A DNA stretch of 64,000 nucleotides, taken from Chrysopilus asiliformis (Eukaryota; Arthropoda; Insecta; Diptera; Rhagionidae). Location: assembly GCA_964034945.1 (NCBI GenBank), contig OZ035960.1, positions 109,616,324 through 109,680,323 on the forward strand, written 5' to 3'. This document shows positions 21,236 to 30,829 of the stretch, piece by piece. The notes beneath the pieces are model-generated. The model did not search any database, had not been told where the DNA came from, and saw only the letters and a list, made by a program, of their open reading frames with translations. Position numbers and translations under genes: made by a program. Each line of letters starts with the position of its first letter. Position 1 is the stretch's first letter.

Positions 21236-22429
21236 ATGAGCATGAAGTCAATGGCATTTGATCAATCGACCATAATGTCGTCGGATGCGAATAACAATAG
21301 CGACAGTAGCAGTACTGGCGCCATCACTTTAAGCACCACCACCTCCTCCACGAATAAGAAAAGCAACGAGAAATATTCGCTTCGTCAGAGACAGAAACGC
21401 CAGACAAATGGCAGGAACTCTACTGCCGCGGCCACGGCGAATGCGACAACATCAGCAATTCTAAAGAATGCTGGAAGTGACCAGAATCCAGAGATACTTA
21501 CCGCTGCGATTAAGGAGAAGCCCAAATCGAAGGCAGCCCCATTGAGCAAGTATCGAAGGAAAACAGCGAATGCCAGGGAACGGACAAGAATGCGGGAGAT
21601 AAACAGCGCCTTCGAGAATCTCCGACGTTGTGTTCCGCATTCGATTGGCGGCGGCTGCAGCCCGGGATCGAGTAGCCCTCTGACTTCCCAGAGTCCAACA
21701 AATGAGAAATTAACAAAAATCACTACACTTCGACTAGCCATGAAGTACATCCGGACGTTAACCGAAGCCCTGACGGATCCTAGCTTAGACACCAGCTTCT
21801 TGTACACCAGCAGCAACAGCAATGATAGCGCCATTAGTAGCAATAATAACAACAATAATAGTCGCATTAGCAATAATAATCTGAACGGACTGGAGGCGAT
21901 CCTAAGGACATCGGCGATTAGTGCTGCTTCGACAATCGCACCGGCCAAGAGTCGGACACCTTCAGCGAAATCTCAGCAGGCGCGTGGCAGGCAGAAGAAC
22001 AAACAGAAGTTCGAACCGATGTCATCGGTTTCATCCTCGTCATCTTCGTCATCTGCTTCCTCGCTGTGCTCAATGTCACCAGCCATAGATGACAATAATC
22101 CAGCGGCCGCTGATCTTGGTTTACTCCTGGAATCCGATGGAGAATCCCTCCATCTTTCCGAACCCTGCCTGAGTCCTTTGGGCCATAGTATGAAACCTTT
22201 TGGCTGCGCACCGGTGGACAGTGGACACAATCTACACCATTCCCATCATCATCATCATCACCACGAGCTGGAACTCGGCGGCCTTCTGCTCGAATCCGAC
22301 AGTGAATCTCTGCAGTTCTCTGAGCCGTGCCTAAGTCCCCTGGGGACACTGGACTCATTCAATCCGTTCGGGGACTTACTTCATGCGGAATTCTCAGAAC
22401 AGACATCGCTTGACATGTACTTGACGTGA
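21236..22429 (+). CDS. dei: Delilah-like bHLH transcription factor
   Basis: 397 residues in one uninterrupted exon. The basic region (about 106-120, KYRRKTANARERTRMRE) has the ARER motif with Glu115, the residue that reads CA of the E-box, so this is a group A DNA-binding bHLH protein. Helix 1 spans about 121-134 and helix 2 about 157-178 (NEKLTKITTLRLAMKYIRTL). The loop is long, glycine- and serine-rich (135-156). The KYRRKTANARERTRMREIN block and the NEKLTKITTLRLAMKYI helix fit Drosophila Delilah/taxi, which acts in tendon cells, chordotonal attachment and wing-surface adhesion, probably as a Daughterless heterodimer. The N-terminus is Ser/Thr/Asn-rich. The C-terminal half has Asn and Ser tracts, a His tract (about 335-343), and an acidic EPCLSPLG motif present twice (294-316, 347-370). 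Met1 is the first in-frame ATG after a stop at 21161; Met3 has a better context. Orthology is by recall, not search. Confidence 0.9.
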   Translation: MSMKSMAFDQSTIMSSDANNNSDSSSTGAITLSTTTSSTNKKSNEKYSLRQRQKRQTNGRNSTAAATANATTSAILKNAGSDQNPEILTAAIKEKPKSKAAPLSKYRRKTANARERTRMREINSAFENLRRCVPHSIGGGCSPGSSSPLTSQSPTNEKLTKITTLRLAMKYIRTLTEALTDPSLDTSFLYTSSNSNDSAISSNNNNNNSRISNNNLNGLEAILRTSAISAASTIAPAKSRTPSAKSQQARGRQKNKQKFEPMSSVSSSSSSSSASSLCSMSPAIDDNNPAAADLGLLLESDGESLHLSEPCLSPLGHSMKPFGCAPVDSGHNLHHSHHHHHHHELELGGLLLESDSESLQFSEPCLSPLGTLDSFNPFGDLLHAEFSEQTSLDMYLT

Positions 22430-22800
22430 CATGTAACGAGATCGGTCAGTTCGTCTACTCCGTCTTGGGCAATTTATTTTAAACTCACCTACTCGTAAAT
22501 AAATATACATTAATATCTACTGCAGTTACTACTATAATTACGCCGAGTACGAGTTCGTTTCACCGCTAGTGTTATTTACTTAGTAATCTTTGTAAACATC
22601 TTAAAGTTTTAAATATCATTATTTTAGTTGCCATGTTTTTAATATTTCATTGCAGTACTTGTATAATTTTGTGTAATTTTTTTTTCTTTGTAAATTGAAA
22701 CTGTAAAAAATCCCATTTGATTCTCAGTGTGTCATAATTAGTTGATAAGCGCTATTGCAATAAAAATTTTAATCAATAATAAAATTTAAACAAATTTTAT
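22430..22800 (+). other. 3' untranslated region with poly(A) signals
   Basis: AATAAA hexamers occur at 22498-22503, 22759-22764 and 22778-22783. The intervening sequence is AT-rich with several ATTTA motifs, which can shorten mRNA half-life. A distal end near 22790-22810 is plausible. Confidence 0.5.
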
Positions 22801-22980
22801 ATTTCCGCAATTGCTATAAGAAAACAATTCTGAGTATAGATGATAAAGAGCATATTTACCTTTCTGCTGATTGCGATGACGATAGAAATTACCCGATTAA
22901 TGGACAGAACGATAATGTTTTGTCAAATGATTTTTGTTTTATTTTGCAATTCTTGAAGCACACTTTTAAATATTAAATAC

Positions 22981-23116
22981 GTCCCAGTCAACACAAGAGG
23001 TCGTAAACTGGGCATTGCGCCTTAAATTTGTACAAACTCATTGACTTTGTAGCCGCGGCGTCCACCTTGTACCCTAATGTGTTACCAGATGTGTCTACAT
23101 GGTTGCACTGGGAACT
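22981..23116. mobile_element. Possible 135-bp MITE
   Basis: The left end 'gtcccagtcaacaca' and the right end, read inverted, 'gttcccagtgcaacca' are imperfect inverted repeats around a G- and C-containing interior unlike the flanks. No clear target duplication is visible. Confidence 0.35.
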
Positions 23117-23214
23117 GATATATATTGAACATTTATTTAGTTGAAAACATTACATAAAAACAAGAAGCAAAATTCCCTGTATAGAGAATTTCTTGAAAAA
23201 AGAATTGACAAAAA

Positions 23215-23310
23215 TTATGGCATAGAAATCGACTTAAAGACATTTTGGCATAGAAATCGACTTAAGGAAATTTTGGCATAGAAATCGACTTAGGGCTTTT
23301 ATTCTAGTTT
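23215..23310 (+). repeat. Three tandem copies of a 30-bp unit
   Basis: 'ggcatagaaatcgactta' recurs three times at about 30-bp spacing, each followed by 'aagacattttg' or a variant. Confidence 0.9.
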
Positions 23311-23343
23311 CATTTGATAGAGGACGAAAACTGTCCTTAGATT

Positions 23344-23640
23344 AAGACATACCCGATGGCGAGAACCGCGTAAAAATTGCTCCAGTCGTTTAGAAATTAA
23401 CAGGAGAGGTGTTCACAGTCAAGGGGCGTGATCGATATTAGTAGGCAAAAGGTTTTCTTGTGGGACATTCTATCCAATGGCGAAAACTGCGTTAAAATTG
23501 CTGCAGTGGTTCAGGAAATAGCAGGAGAAGGGTTTACGGGCAAGGGGGAGGTAATATTTGAGCATATTAAAGGTTACCTTGGGAGACAGTTTACCAAATG
23601 GCGCAAACCGCGTAAAAATCTGTTCTCTAGGATGGGATGT
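23344..23640 (+). repeat. Three 121-bp tandem units
   Basis: The motif 'aatggcgaaaactgcgttaa' or a variant starts near 23355, 23476 and 23597, exactly 121 bp apart. Each is followed by 'aaaattgct.cagt.gtt..ga' and 'caggaga'. A 99-codon open frame (23428-23727) merely runs through it. Similar motif order near 47595-47650 suggests a repeat 3' region. Confidence 0.75.
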
Positions 23641-23879
23641 ACAGTCGAAAATAGAGCGTTACGCATATATATTGATCAAGACTATTTAATCCATATTTTT
23701 CCTTTTTGGGGCTGTAATTTGATGTGAGGAATTTTCAATTTTCTCAAAGTAACACCCAAAAAACCAAAGTAATACTTCTCCAAATCGTGCTACTTAGGAG
23801 GTTACCTATGCTAGGTCCAGTCCTCTAAATATCTCGATAAATCGTCTTAGATGTTTCAGTTTTAATTATTTTGTAAAAG

Positions 23880-24770
23880 AATGAAAGGATTGTATTCATG
23901 ACGGAGACCAACTCGAGAACGGAGGCAGATAGAAAATTTCTGATCAGTACGAAATCCATTACAGGCAGAATTATGAGGATGTCCGTGCATCTGTCTATCG
24001 GTCTGTTCACCGGTCTGGTCGCCGGTCTGCCTGTCTGTCCGTCGGTCGGTCTGTTTGTCCGTCGGTTTGTCTATCCATCGGTCTGTTTGTCGGTCTGTCT
24101 GTCGGTCTATCTATCCGTCGTTCTGTCAGTCGGCCTGTCTGTCGGTTTGTCTGTCGGTCTGTCTGCCAGTCGGTTTGTTTGTCTGCCCGTTTTACGTATC
24201 TTAAATAACTCGAGAATGCGTTGAGCTAGCGACATGAAATTTTTTGTCAGTAGGTTTCGTAGCTTTCTATAATGGGTACTCCCATCCATACAATTTATTT
24301 GAAAAATACAGTTTTTTAAAAATTCACTGAAAACTATGTGCTTTTGGGAAAAATCGAATATAACAAAATTTAAAGGAAATAGAATTTTCTACATTTTTTG
24401 CTTCAAAGATTTTCACGTACAGTAATCCCTCCAACTGCGCGGTTTCTAACTGCGCGGTTTCGCAACTGCGCGGTTAAGTTTTTAATACAAAAATTTCGAA
24501 CTGCGCGGAAAAATTTCGCAGCTGCGCGGTTTTTTTATAATTTTCGTTCAAAAAAACATGTTTCTAACCCCAAAATTTCATACAAAGTAGGGTTCACAGT
24601 GCGCGGTTTCGGTTTGCGCGCTCTTTTTGTGCAACGTATTTACCGCGCAGTTGGAGGGATTACTGTATCTCTAACGGTCCTCGAAATATTTGAAAATATA
24701 TTATTTTTTTCGACAAAATATTGCAGAGGAAAGTTTTGTGTTGATCACAATTGATATCTTTTTTTTTCAA
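23880..24770 (+). repeat. DINE-1-like repeat copy with a GTCTGTCG core and MITE insertion
   Basis: A core of GTCTGTCG/GTTTGTCC tetramers (23985-24190) is followed by 'gcgttgagctagcgacatga', an A-rich middle and 'ggaaagttttgtgttgatca' near 24728. It matches the inverted copy at 277-690. A 246-bp element at 24420-24665 interrupts it. Tetramer composition keeps several frames open, giving a spurious 108-codon frame. Confidence 0.65.
24420..24665. mobile_element. 246-bp TA-flanked MITE, pogo-like
   Basis: Perfect terminal repeats CAGTAATCCCTCCAACTGCG(CGG) at left and its complement at right, with TA outside (24418-24419, 24666-24667). 'aactgcgcggttt' is repeated internally. The empty site at 388-389 in the inverted paralogue has a single TA. 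CAGTA ends with TA duplication fit pogo/Tigger-type elements. Confidence 0.9.
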
Positions 24771-25230
24771 TTACTGTCGATTTATGAGCTAACAGCTTTC
24801 TCTGTAAATTTAAAAAAATTAAAAGATATGCGTACATACAAGAAAATTCATGGAATTCAAAAACAGGAAATCTTTTTGCAGAAAATCGCCAGAAAAATCG
24901 CGTTCTTTGAAACCTGTTAGAATTCCATTCAAAAATCGAAAATATCCACCAGAGTTTAAGAGTTTTAATTTCCTGGCAACTGCAGCGGTTCCTATGTACT
25001 CTACTAATTGTGTAAATGCCGGCTTTCCAGGTTTTTTTTTTTTTTGAAATTCAACTTTTCAACAAGTTAAAGAACAAATATTTGCATAAGTAGTTTGCAT
25101 ATCGAATCTGGGAAAATACCAATTTCGAGCTGATCTGACATGGCAATGTTACACAGTTTTAAGGAAAAAAGCCGCAAGGGCCAGTAACGGCTTCCCATTA
25201 CTATCTGTTTTTAATAAAATAAATAAAATA
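24771..25230. other. No gene recognised
   Basis: AT-rich sequence; a 15-base T run lies near 25030-25045. Nothing else stands out. Confidence 0.4.
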
Positions 25231-25234
25231 ACTA

Positions 25235-25336
25235 CATTAAAACCTGTATATGCTGGACCCTGGATAAGCCGCAAACCTGTTTAAGCCGGATCAATTTCCT
25301 GATCCCATTCGAGTTCGACGTATACAGGTTTTACTG
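25235..25336. mobile_element. 102-bp TA-flanked mini-MITE
   Basis: CATTAAAACCTGTATA at left and, inverted, CAGTAAAACCTGTATA at right, with TA at 25233-25234 and 25337-25338. Internal 'ggataagccg' and 'tttaagccggat' repeat each other. The ends resemble pogo-type termini. Confidence 0.75.
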
Positions 25337-25339
25337 TAC

Positions 25340-26855
25340 AAATTCTGACTGCACTACAAATATTCTGTTGTGTAGTTTTAAATGAAAATCGATTGCGTGC
25401 CTTTGTTTTCGCTGCCATTATTATGTTTCAAAGCATATCAACAACATAAAATTAAAGACTAGCATTAGTAAATGATCCAACAGTCGTACCAACAGCACAA
25501 TTTGATTTTACCTGTGGTGAAGGAGTTAAATGGAAATCATAATAAATATAGGAGAATTTCTATGTGTATATATGCTCGTTCTACCGTCAATTAAGTATCG
25601 TAATCAAGTAATGTTCACACTTAACAGTTGCGGTAAAACATTAAAGAGATTCAAGGAGAAAACCAACTAAAAACATTATTACATTAAAGTAGCAGCATTT
25701 AATGTGCCATATTCCCCCCATAATCATACAGATGGGGAGCCGGAATCCAATATGTATGTATAGTTGGCCACCAATTTTAGTTAAAATATAATAACTATAA
25801 GTGACTTACCAAGTTAGCTACTTTACCAGTGCACAAAGTGAAAACCGATTGCCGCCGGTTATCTATCGATAATATTGTGGACATACTGGTAGACGGGCAA
25901 GATGAAAAGCAAACCTCAGGTGAGAAAAAGTCTTTAAGTAAGGTGGCTATTGGCTGACTATCGGGTAATTTCAATCAATTAGCTAACTTTTAAGTCATCC
26001 AATATTCAGAATTATTCTAATTATTATTTTACTGTACATTATGGAGTAGACATGTCAGAATTTGTTGCCACTTATCTTAATACTATGATTATATAGTTTT
26101 AGAAACTTTATTAAAACATAGAAAATCAGTTAAATTATTAAATCGACGAAGGCCTCTATATTCCGCAATATTGATAAAATTCCAACCTGACGGTTTAATG
26201 TTAATAAATTATTTTTGCCTTTATTACAATAATTATTATATTTGTAATGGTTTATTATTGTTTAAATAAATTTAACTACAATGTTTTGTCCATATTTATA
26301 AATACTATTATAATATGAATAATTTTAGATAAATGTACCAGTAGACTATATCGTTCACCAAGTTTATATAGCGACATTTTGTTTATTCATTCATTTAATT
26401 AGCATTAGAATTGTTTTTAAAAACGTATAAGACTATAGATAGATATTTAAGAATTACTCAAATGATAATTAAATAATTAATAATAAGTCACAAATAATTT
26501 CTAAATTACACATTAATTTATACTTAAAACAATGATTTTTTTAAATTTAATTTCATGACTTGAGAATAAGATGCAAAAAAAAACAGCTGGTTAGCAGCAT
26601 TTGAAAAATTAATTTTACTAAATTTATATTGCCTAAAGCAACATAAAATGTATTTAGATTTAAAACAAACCATTAAAATAGAATAATATTTACCTACTAT
26701 AATAATTTGATTATTATAAAATGTTTTAGTTAATTATTTTTTTTTATAAATTAAATTGTTTTTTCTTTTGTATGGATTGTGTTTTTTTTCAACCAAGAAG
26801 ATGCCCTTAGTTTCATCCAAGAATAAGTTTAAATATGGTAAGGAAAGTAAAATTT
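25340..26855. other. No gene recognised
   Basis: 1.5 kb of very AT-rich DNA with dense TAA and ATT runs and no frame of note. Confidence 0.5.
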
Positions 26856-26859
26856 TGTT

Positions 26860-27095
26860 TATGAACGCTTCAGTTTATGAACGCTTCGATTTATGAACGC
26901 TTCAGTTTGTGAACGCTTCAGTTTATCAACGCTTCAGTTTATGAACGCTTCGATTTATGAACGCTTCAGTTTATGAACACTTCAGTTTATGAACACTTCA
27001 GTTTATCAACGCTTCAGTTTATGAACGCTTCGATTTATGAACGCTTCAGTTTATGAACACTTCAGGTTATGAACGCTTCGGTTTTTGAATAAAAC
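26860..27095 (+). repeat. 16-bp minisatellite with higher-order structure
   Basis: About 14 copies of 'tatgaacgcttcagtt' with recurrent variants (cttcga, gaacac, atcaac). The run of variants at 26912-26990 is repeated in the same order at about 27000-27066, so blocks of several units were duplicated together. Confidence 0.9.
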
Positions 27096-27145
27096 GGATT
27101 TTGACCGCGACTTCCCATAAATCTTTTGTATAATTTTCTGTCATA

Positions 27146-27350
27146 AGGGGCTGCCTATAAAGAACGTCACAATTTTAGGGGTAAGGAGGCGGAGGTTTGC
27201 GGTAGAGTGAGTGCAGTACTAAAATACAAACAAAAAATTGCGAAAAAGCATGACGAGGACCAGAAAAGATTCAGAAACGACTAAAATTAGTCTAACGTAT
27301 TTTATAATTTTCCACCCTTGGGGTGAAATATGCTTCCCCAATGGAGAGGT
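27146..27350 (+). repeat. Repeat G, partial copy
   Basis: 'ggggctgcctataaagaacg' and 'tgcggtagagtgagtgcagt' match the order in the complete element at 37922. The right side is diverged ('acgtattttataattttcca'). Confidence 0.5.
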
Positions 27351-27468
27351 GGCCCTCTCCCTTTTTATAATTCTCTAACGTAAATCTAAGCAAATTTGTC
27401 AAGAAAAAATCGCAAGTGTAAACAGGGCTCAAAATAATTTCAGGAATTCCCATTTATTATAAACTAGC

Positions 27469-27934
27469 TTGCATACCCGTCGTTGCCGGGTTAAGTTTTT
27501 TAAAAAAAAATTTTTTTTGATGGTCTATATTGGAGCTAAACTTCAGGCCAATCGGCTCGGTAGTTTCCCCGCGAAAGGGTAACATAGAGGAAGAGCTAAG
27601 TTTCGATATCACTTTACCCCCTCTCCTTACTCCCCAACATTTGGGGCTACTTTTTAATGGATCTATGTTGGGGCTGGACCCCCGACGAACATCTATGCTA
27701 AATTTCAGGCCAATCGGTTCAGTAGTTTCCCCGCGAAAGAGTAACATAGCGCAAAAACTAAGCTTCGAAATCACTTTACCCCCTCCCCTTACTCCCCCCA
27801 CCCCTTGCGCTACTTTTCCGTATGCCTATGTTGGAACCAGAACTACCACAGACCCTCATGCCAAATTTCAAGTCAATCAGTTCAGCCGTTTTTGCGTGAA
27901 AGAGGAACAGACAGACAGACACCAACTCATTTTT
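27469..27934 (+). repeat. Family A repeat, interrupted near its tail
   Basis: Starts 'agcttgcatacccgtcgttg' as the copy at 34475 does. It has three monomer units of about 160 bp, each with 'ccaatcgg(t/c)tc' and 'cgcgaaag.gtaacata'. After 'accaactcattttt' the expected tail is missing and 'aaccgacttccaaaaagg' begins; tail-like sequence ('tatatatttgtatgatatga') resumes near 29996. Confidence 0.7.
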
Positions 27935-28079
27935 AACCGACTTCCAAAAAGGAAAAGGTTCTCAATTCCACCTGAATATTTTTTTTTTTTTTTTATGTAT
28001 GTTCACGCCTAACTTTTTACTGGGTTGACCGATGTTGGTCATCCCAAAGAGAAAGTTGTAGAGAAAGTTCCTGGTTGGA

Positions 28080-29195
28080 CCCCGGTTCGTTCGTGGGCAA
28101 AAATGGACCATTAGGGGGGGTACCCCCCATACAAACGAAAACGTTTTTTCCGAATATCTCAAAAACGGTGCATCTTATCAAAAAAGTCCAAGAACAAAAA
28201 TTATTTAGGATATGATTCTACATAAAACTCCCATACATCAAAATCCGATTGGAATAAATTTTTAAAAATCTTATTGGAAAGTTCGACTTCAAAGTGTAAT
28301 TTTGGTACAAATGCTCAAATTATGATACCAATATCACCATACAGGTTTTCAATAATTGCCAGATTGGCAATTATAGCTTTTGTTATGTTTATACCCGTAT
28401 GGTGAAACCAAAGGGTATATTAACTTTGCCTTACCGTTTGTAACGCCAAGATCCCTTCATCACACACAAAAATGAATACACCAGTGTGTTTAGAATGATA
28501 AAAAAAAATTGAATTTTCCATGTCCGTCCGTCTGTCTGTCCGTCCGTCTGTCCGTCCGTCCGTCTGTCTGTCTGTGGCGCGGATTGCGGGCGCATGGATT
28601 GAGCTAGAGACTTGAAATTTTGCGCAGATCCGTTTTTCGTAAAATGCGACGCTAAGTTCGTTAACCCTAATACTGTCCTTAAGAAAAATAACTTATGTCT
28701 TCGTGGGTCAAGAATGACCCTCTACATAGAATACTACACCCGTCACAATTATCAGTGCTCTTCAATGGATTAAAATATGAACAAATAGATTATTGTTATC
28801 GGTATTCAAAAGAAATTTGTTCACTGGGCCTACATCATACAAACATTTTTCATGTAGTTGAGAAGACACTTTTAATTAAAATCGAATTTGGGTCAGAAAT
28901 GACCCGAGGACAGTATGAGGGTTAATGGACAAAAATGGGGGGGTACCCCCCATAGGAACGAAATCGTTTTTTCCGAATTTCTCAAAAACGGTGCATCTTA
29001 TCAAAAAAGTCTAAGAACAAAAGTTATTTAGAATATGATTCTACATAAAACTCCCATACATCAAAATCCGATTGGAACAAGTTTTAAAAAAATCTTATTG
29101 GAAAATTTGAATTCAAATGAAATTTTGATACGCCGTTCAATTAAATCACCATACGGATTTTCAATAATTGCCAGATTGGCAATTATAGGAAGGTT
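28080..29195 (-). repeat. DINE-1-like repeat copy with tandem units
   Basis: Two similar units ('tctcaaaaacggtgcatctt' and 'acataaaactcccatacatc') occur at about 28140-28400 and 28960-29190. Between them, read on the minus strand, lie the GACAGACGG run (28520-28575), 'gcgttacaaacggtaaggca' and the ATACCC hairpin. A TTAA-flanked MITE interrupts it at 28675-28921. Confidence 0.6.
28675..28921. mobile_element. 247-bp TTAA-flanked MITE, piggyBac type
   Basis: TTAA at 28671-28674 and 28922-28925; ends CCCTAATACTGTCCT and, inverted, CCCTCATACTGTCCT. Internal GGGTCAAGAATGACCC and GGGTCAGAAATGACCC form two further inverted pairs. CCC ends and TTAA are characteristic of piggyBac. The 76-codon frame inside is not a gene. 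Confidence 0.85.
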
Positions 29196-29407
29196 CTTTT
29201 ATATATTTCCCCCGTGTTAACCTACCCCTTCAAACCCCTTCCTGCTTGGGATATCGAGTAAAATTCTTTGTATTGTGTTCAGTACAATATCTGGAAGATT
29301 CTTTTATATATTTCTCATCTGCGGACTTATCCCCTCAAACCCTTTGTAATTTTACCTATATTAAAAATTGAAACTAAAAACGTTCGAAATAAAAAAAAAA
29401 TTTTCTA

Positions 29408-29996
29408 AAAAAAATAAAACCGACTTTAAAAAAAAACTGAAAAGAGAAAAAAGCACTAAAAAGAAAAAAATAATTTCAAACTATGTCCATTAATAGCGTA
29501 TTTAAAATTCGGCTTTTTTGGAGTGGCGTTAAATTTGCAACTAAAATAAATCACATACTTTCTAACCCTTAAGGCTAATCGTTTACATATACTTTCTAAG
29601 CCTTAAGGCTAACTAAGAACTAAGATCGACTCCGAAAATTTTGTTGTCAAACAGATTAACTATAGACACGGCTCTTAGAAGCACCAAAACTAAGTTCTTT
29701 TATGTCCCAAATTGGATTCCCTATTTTTAAGCAATCGCTATAAAAAAGCCCACTGTCTCATATGTTACTATTTTTTGTAGAAATCTATCCTATTTTTTGT
29801 CTCCATGTACAAACTGATTTTGTGCGAAACTTGACAATAGAAATTTTACAACGATTTTATTTAGTGTAAATTTAACGCCACTCCAAAAAAGCCGAATTTT
29901 AAATACGCTATTAATGGACATAGTTTGAAATTATTTTTTTCTTTTTAGTGCTTTTTTCTCTTTTCAGTTTTTTTTTAAAGTCGGTTTTATTTTTTT
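29408..29996. mobile_element. Foldback element with 129-bp perfect inverted arms
   Basis: 29408-29536 and 29868-29996 are exact inverted complements over about 129 bp, around a 331-bp centre that is AT-rich and non-coding. The arms contain 'aaaccgacttt', matching the AACCGACTT ends of the surrounding insertion. Identity of the arms implies recent formation or conversion between arms. Confidence 0.85.
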
Positions 29997-29999
29997 ATA

Positions 30000-30575
30000 T
30001 ATTTGTATGATATGATAAACAAAGTGTGAAAAAATACACATTTTCACAGAAAAATATAATTTTCCACGAACTATGAGTAAATTTTTCGCTCAAAATCAAA
30101 ATTTGACGGTTTTTGGAGTCGTTGATTACGAATTAGATTAGATTTTCGAAATTCAAGATGGCGGATCCAAAATGGTGGACGCAAAAATATAAAATCACGA
30201 TGATTTCAATGACAATTCGGTACTGTGAGGTTTTTGGGTTCGTTGATTAGGAACCTGAGGCCCAAATTGCTATATTAATTCTAGACCTCAGATTCGTAAT
30301 TCCAGAATTAAATTTCAACGCTAATTTTGGAATTGGACCTCAGATTCGTAATCAGCGACCCCAGAGCCCCCCCCACCCTCGTATAAAAATTTTTAGGTAA
30401 AAATCCGTGCCTCAAAGGGTTAAATATTTTTGTTTTTTTTTGTTGTAAAAACTCAATAAAAAGGGTATTTTTTTGTTTATGAAAATATCAATGAAATCTT
30501 CAGCTTAAAAAGTTCATTCATGTTTGGCGATTTCTTTTCATTTCTTTGCGTGATTCTTTTTATTCACTATGTTTC
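30000..30575. other. No gene recognised
   Basis: AT-rich. Two similar phrases ('cctcagattcgtaat' preceded by 'gttgattacgaa' and 'gttgattaggaa') suggest degenerate internal duplication between 30120 and 30360. Confidence 0.4.
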
Positions 30576-30580
30576 TTTAA

Positions 30581-30818
30581 CACTCTAACTGCCACGTCAG
30601 TCAAAAAGACCTGACACCTAATTGTACACAACGGCCACAATGAAAATTATTAAAGTGTTCGCTGCAACCGCAACGATTTTTTGTAGTTGCACACATTTTA
30701 TGGTAATAAAATAACATTTAGCTATAATTTTGTTTCAATTTATTTTTTCTCTTAGTGCTTTTTTGACTGACAACTAAATATTCGAAAAAGGCTTAAAACT
30801 GTCGTGGCAGTTAGAGTG
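30581..30818. mobile_element. 238-bp TTAA-flanked MITE, piggyBac type
   Basis: TTAA at 30577-30580 and 30819-30822 with ends CACTCTAACTGCCACG, identical when inverted. It belongs with the 'CAC..T.ACTGCCA' set at 2144, 20613 and 38522. The interior is non-coding. Confidence 0.85.
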
Positions 30819-30829
30819 TTAAACATTAG

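Larger units (their letters stand above)
27935..29989 (+). mobile_element. Probable 2-kb insertion with AACCGACTT ends
   Basis: The left end is 'aaccgacttccaaaaagg', followed by 'ggttctcaattccacctgaa' and a long T run. The right end is 'aaagtcggtttt'. Both edges lie in the interrupted tail of a family A repeat. The left block resembles a repeat I remember as common in Lepidoptera and other arthropods. No transposase is recognisable. The interior contains DINE-like sequence and further insertions. Confidence 0.45.

Noticed and set aside
21385..22358. Minus-strand open frames of 146 and 187 codons opposite the delilah-like gene.
   Set aside because: Shadows of the GC-richer coding sequence with low-complexity Leu runs and no domain.
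23898..24224. 108-codon Ser/Leu/Val-rich frame.
   Set aside because: It is the translation of a GTCT/GTCG tetramer core inside a DINE-like repeat.
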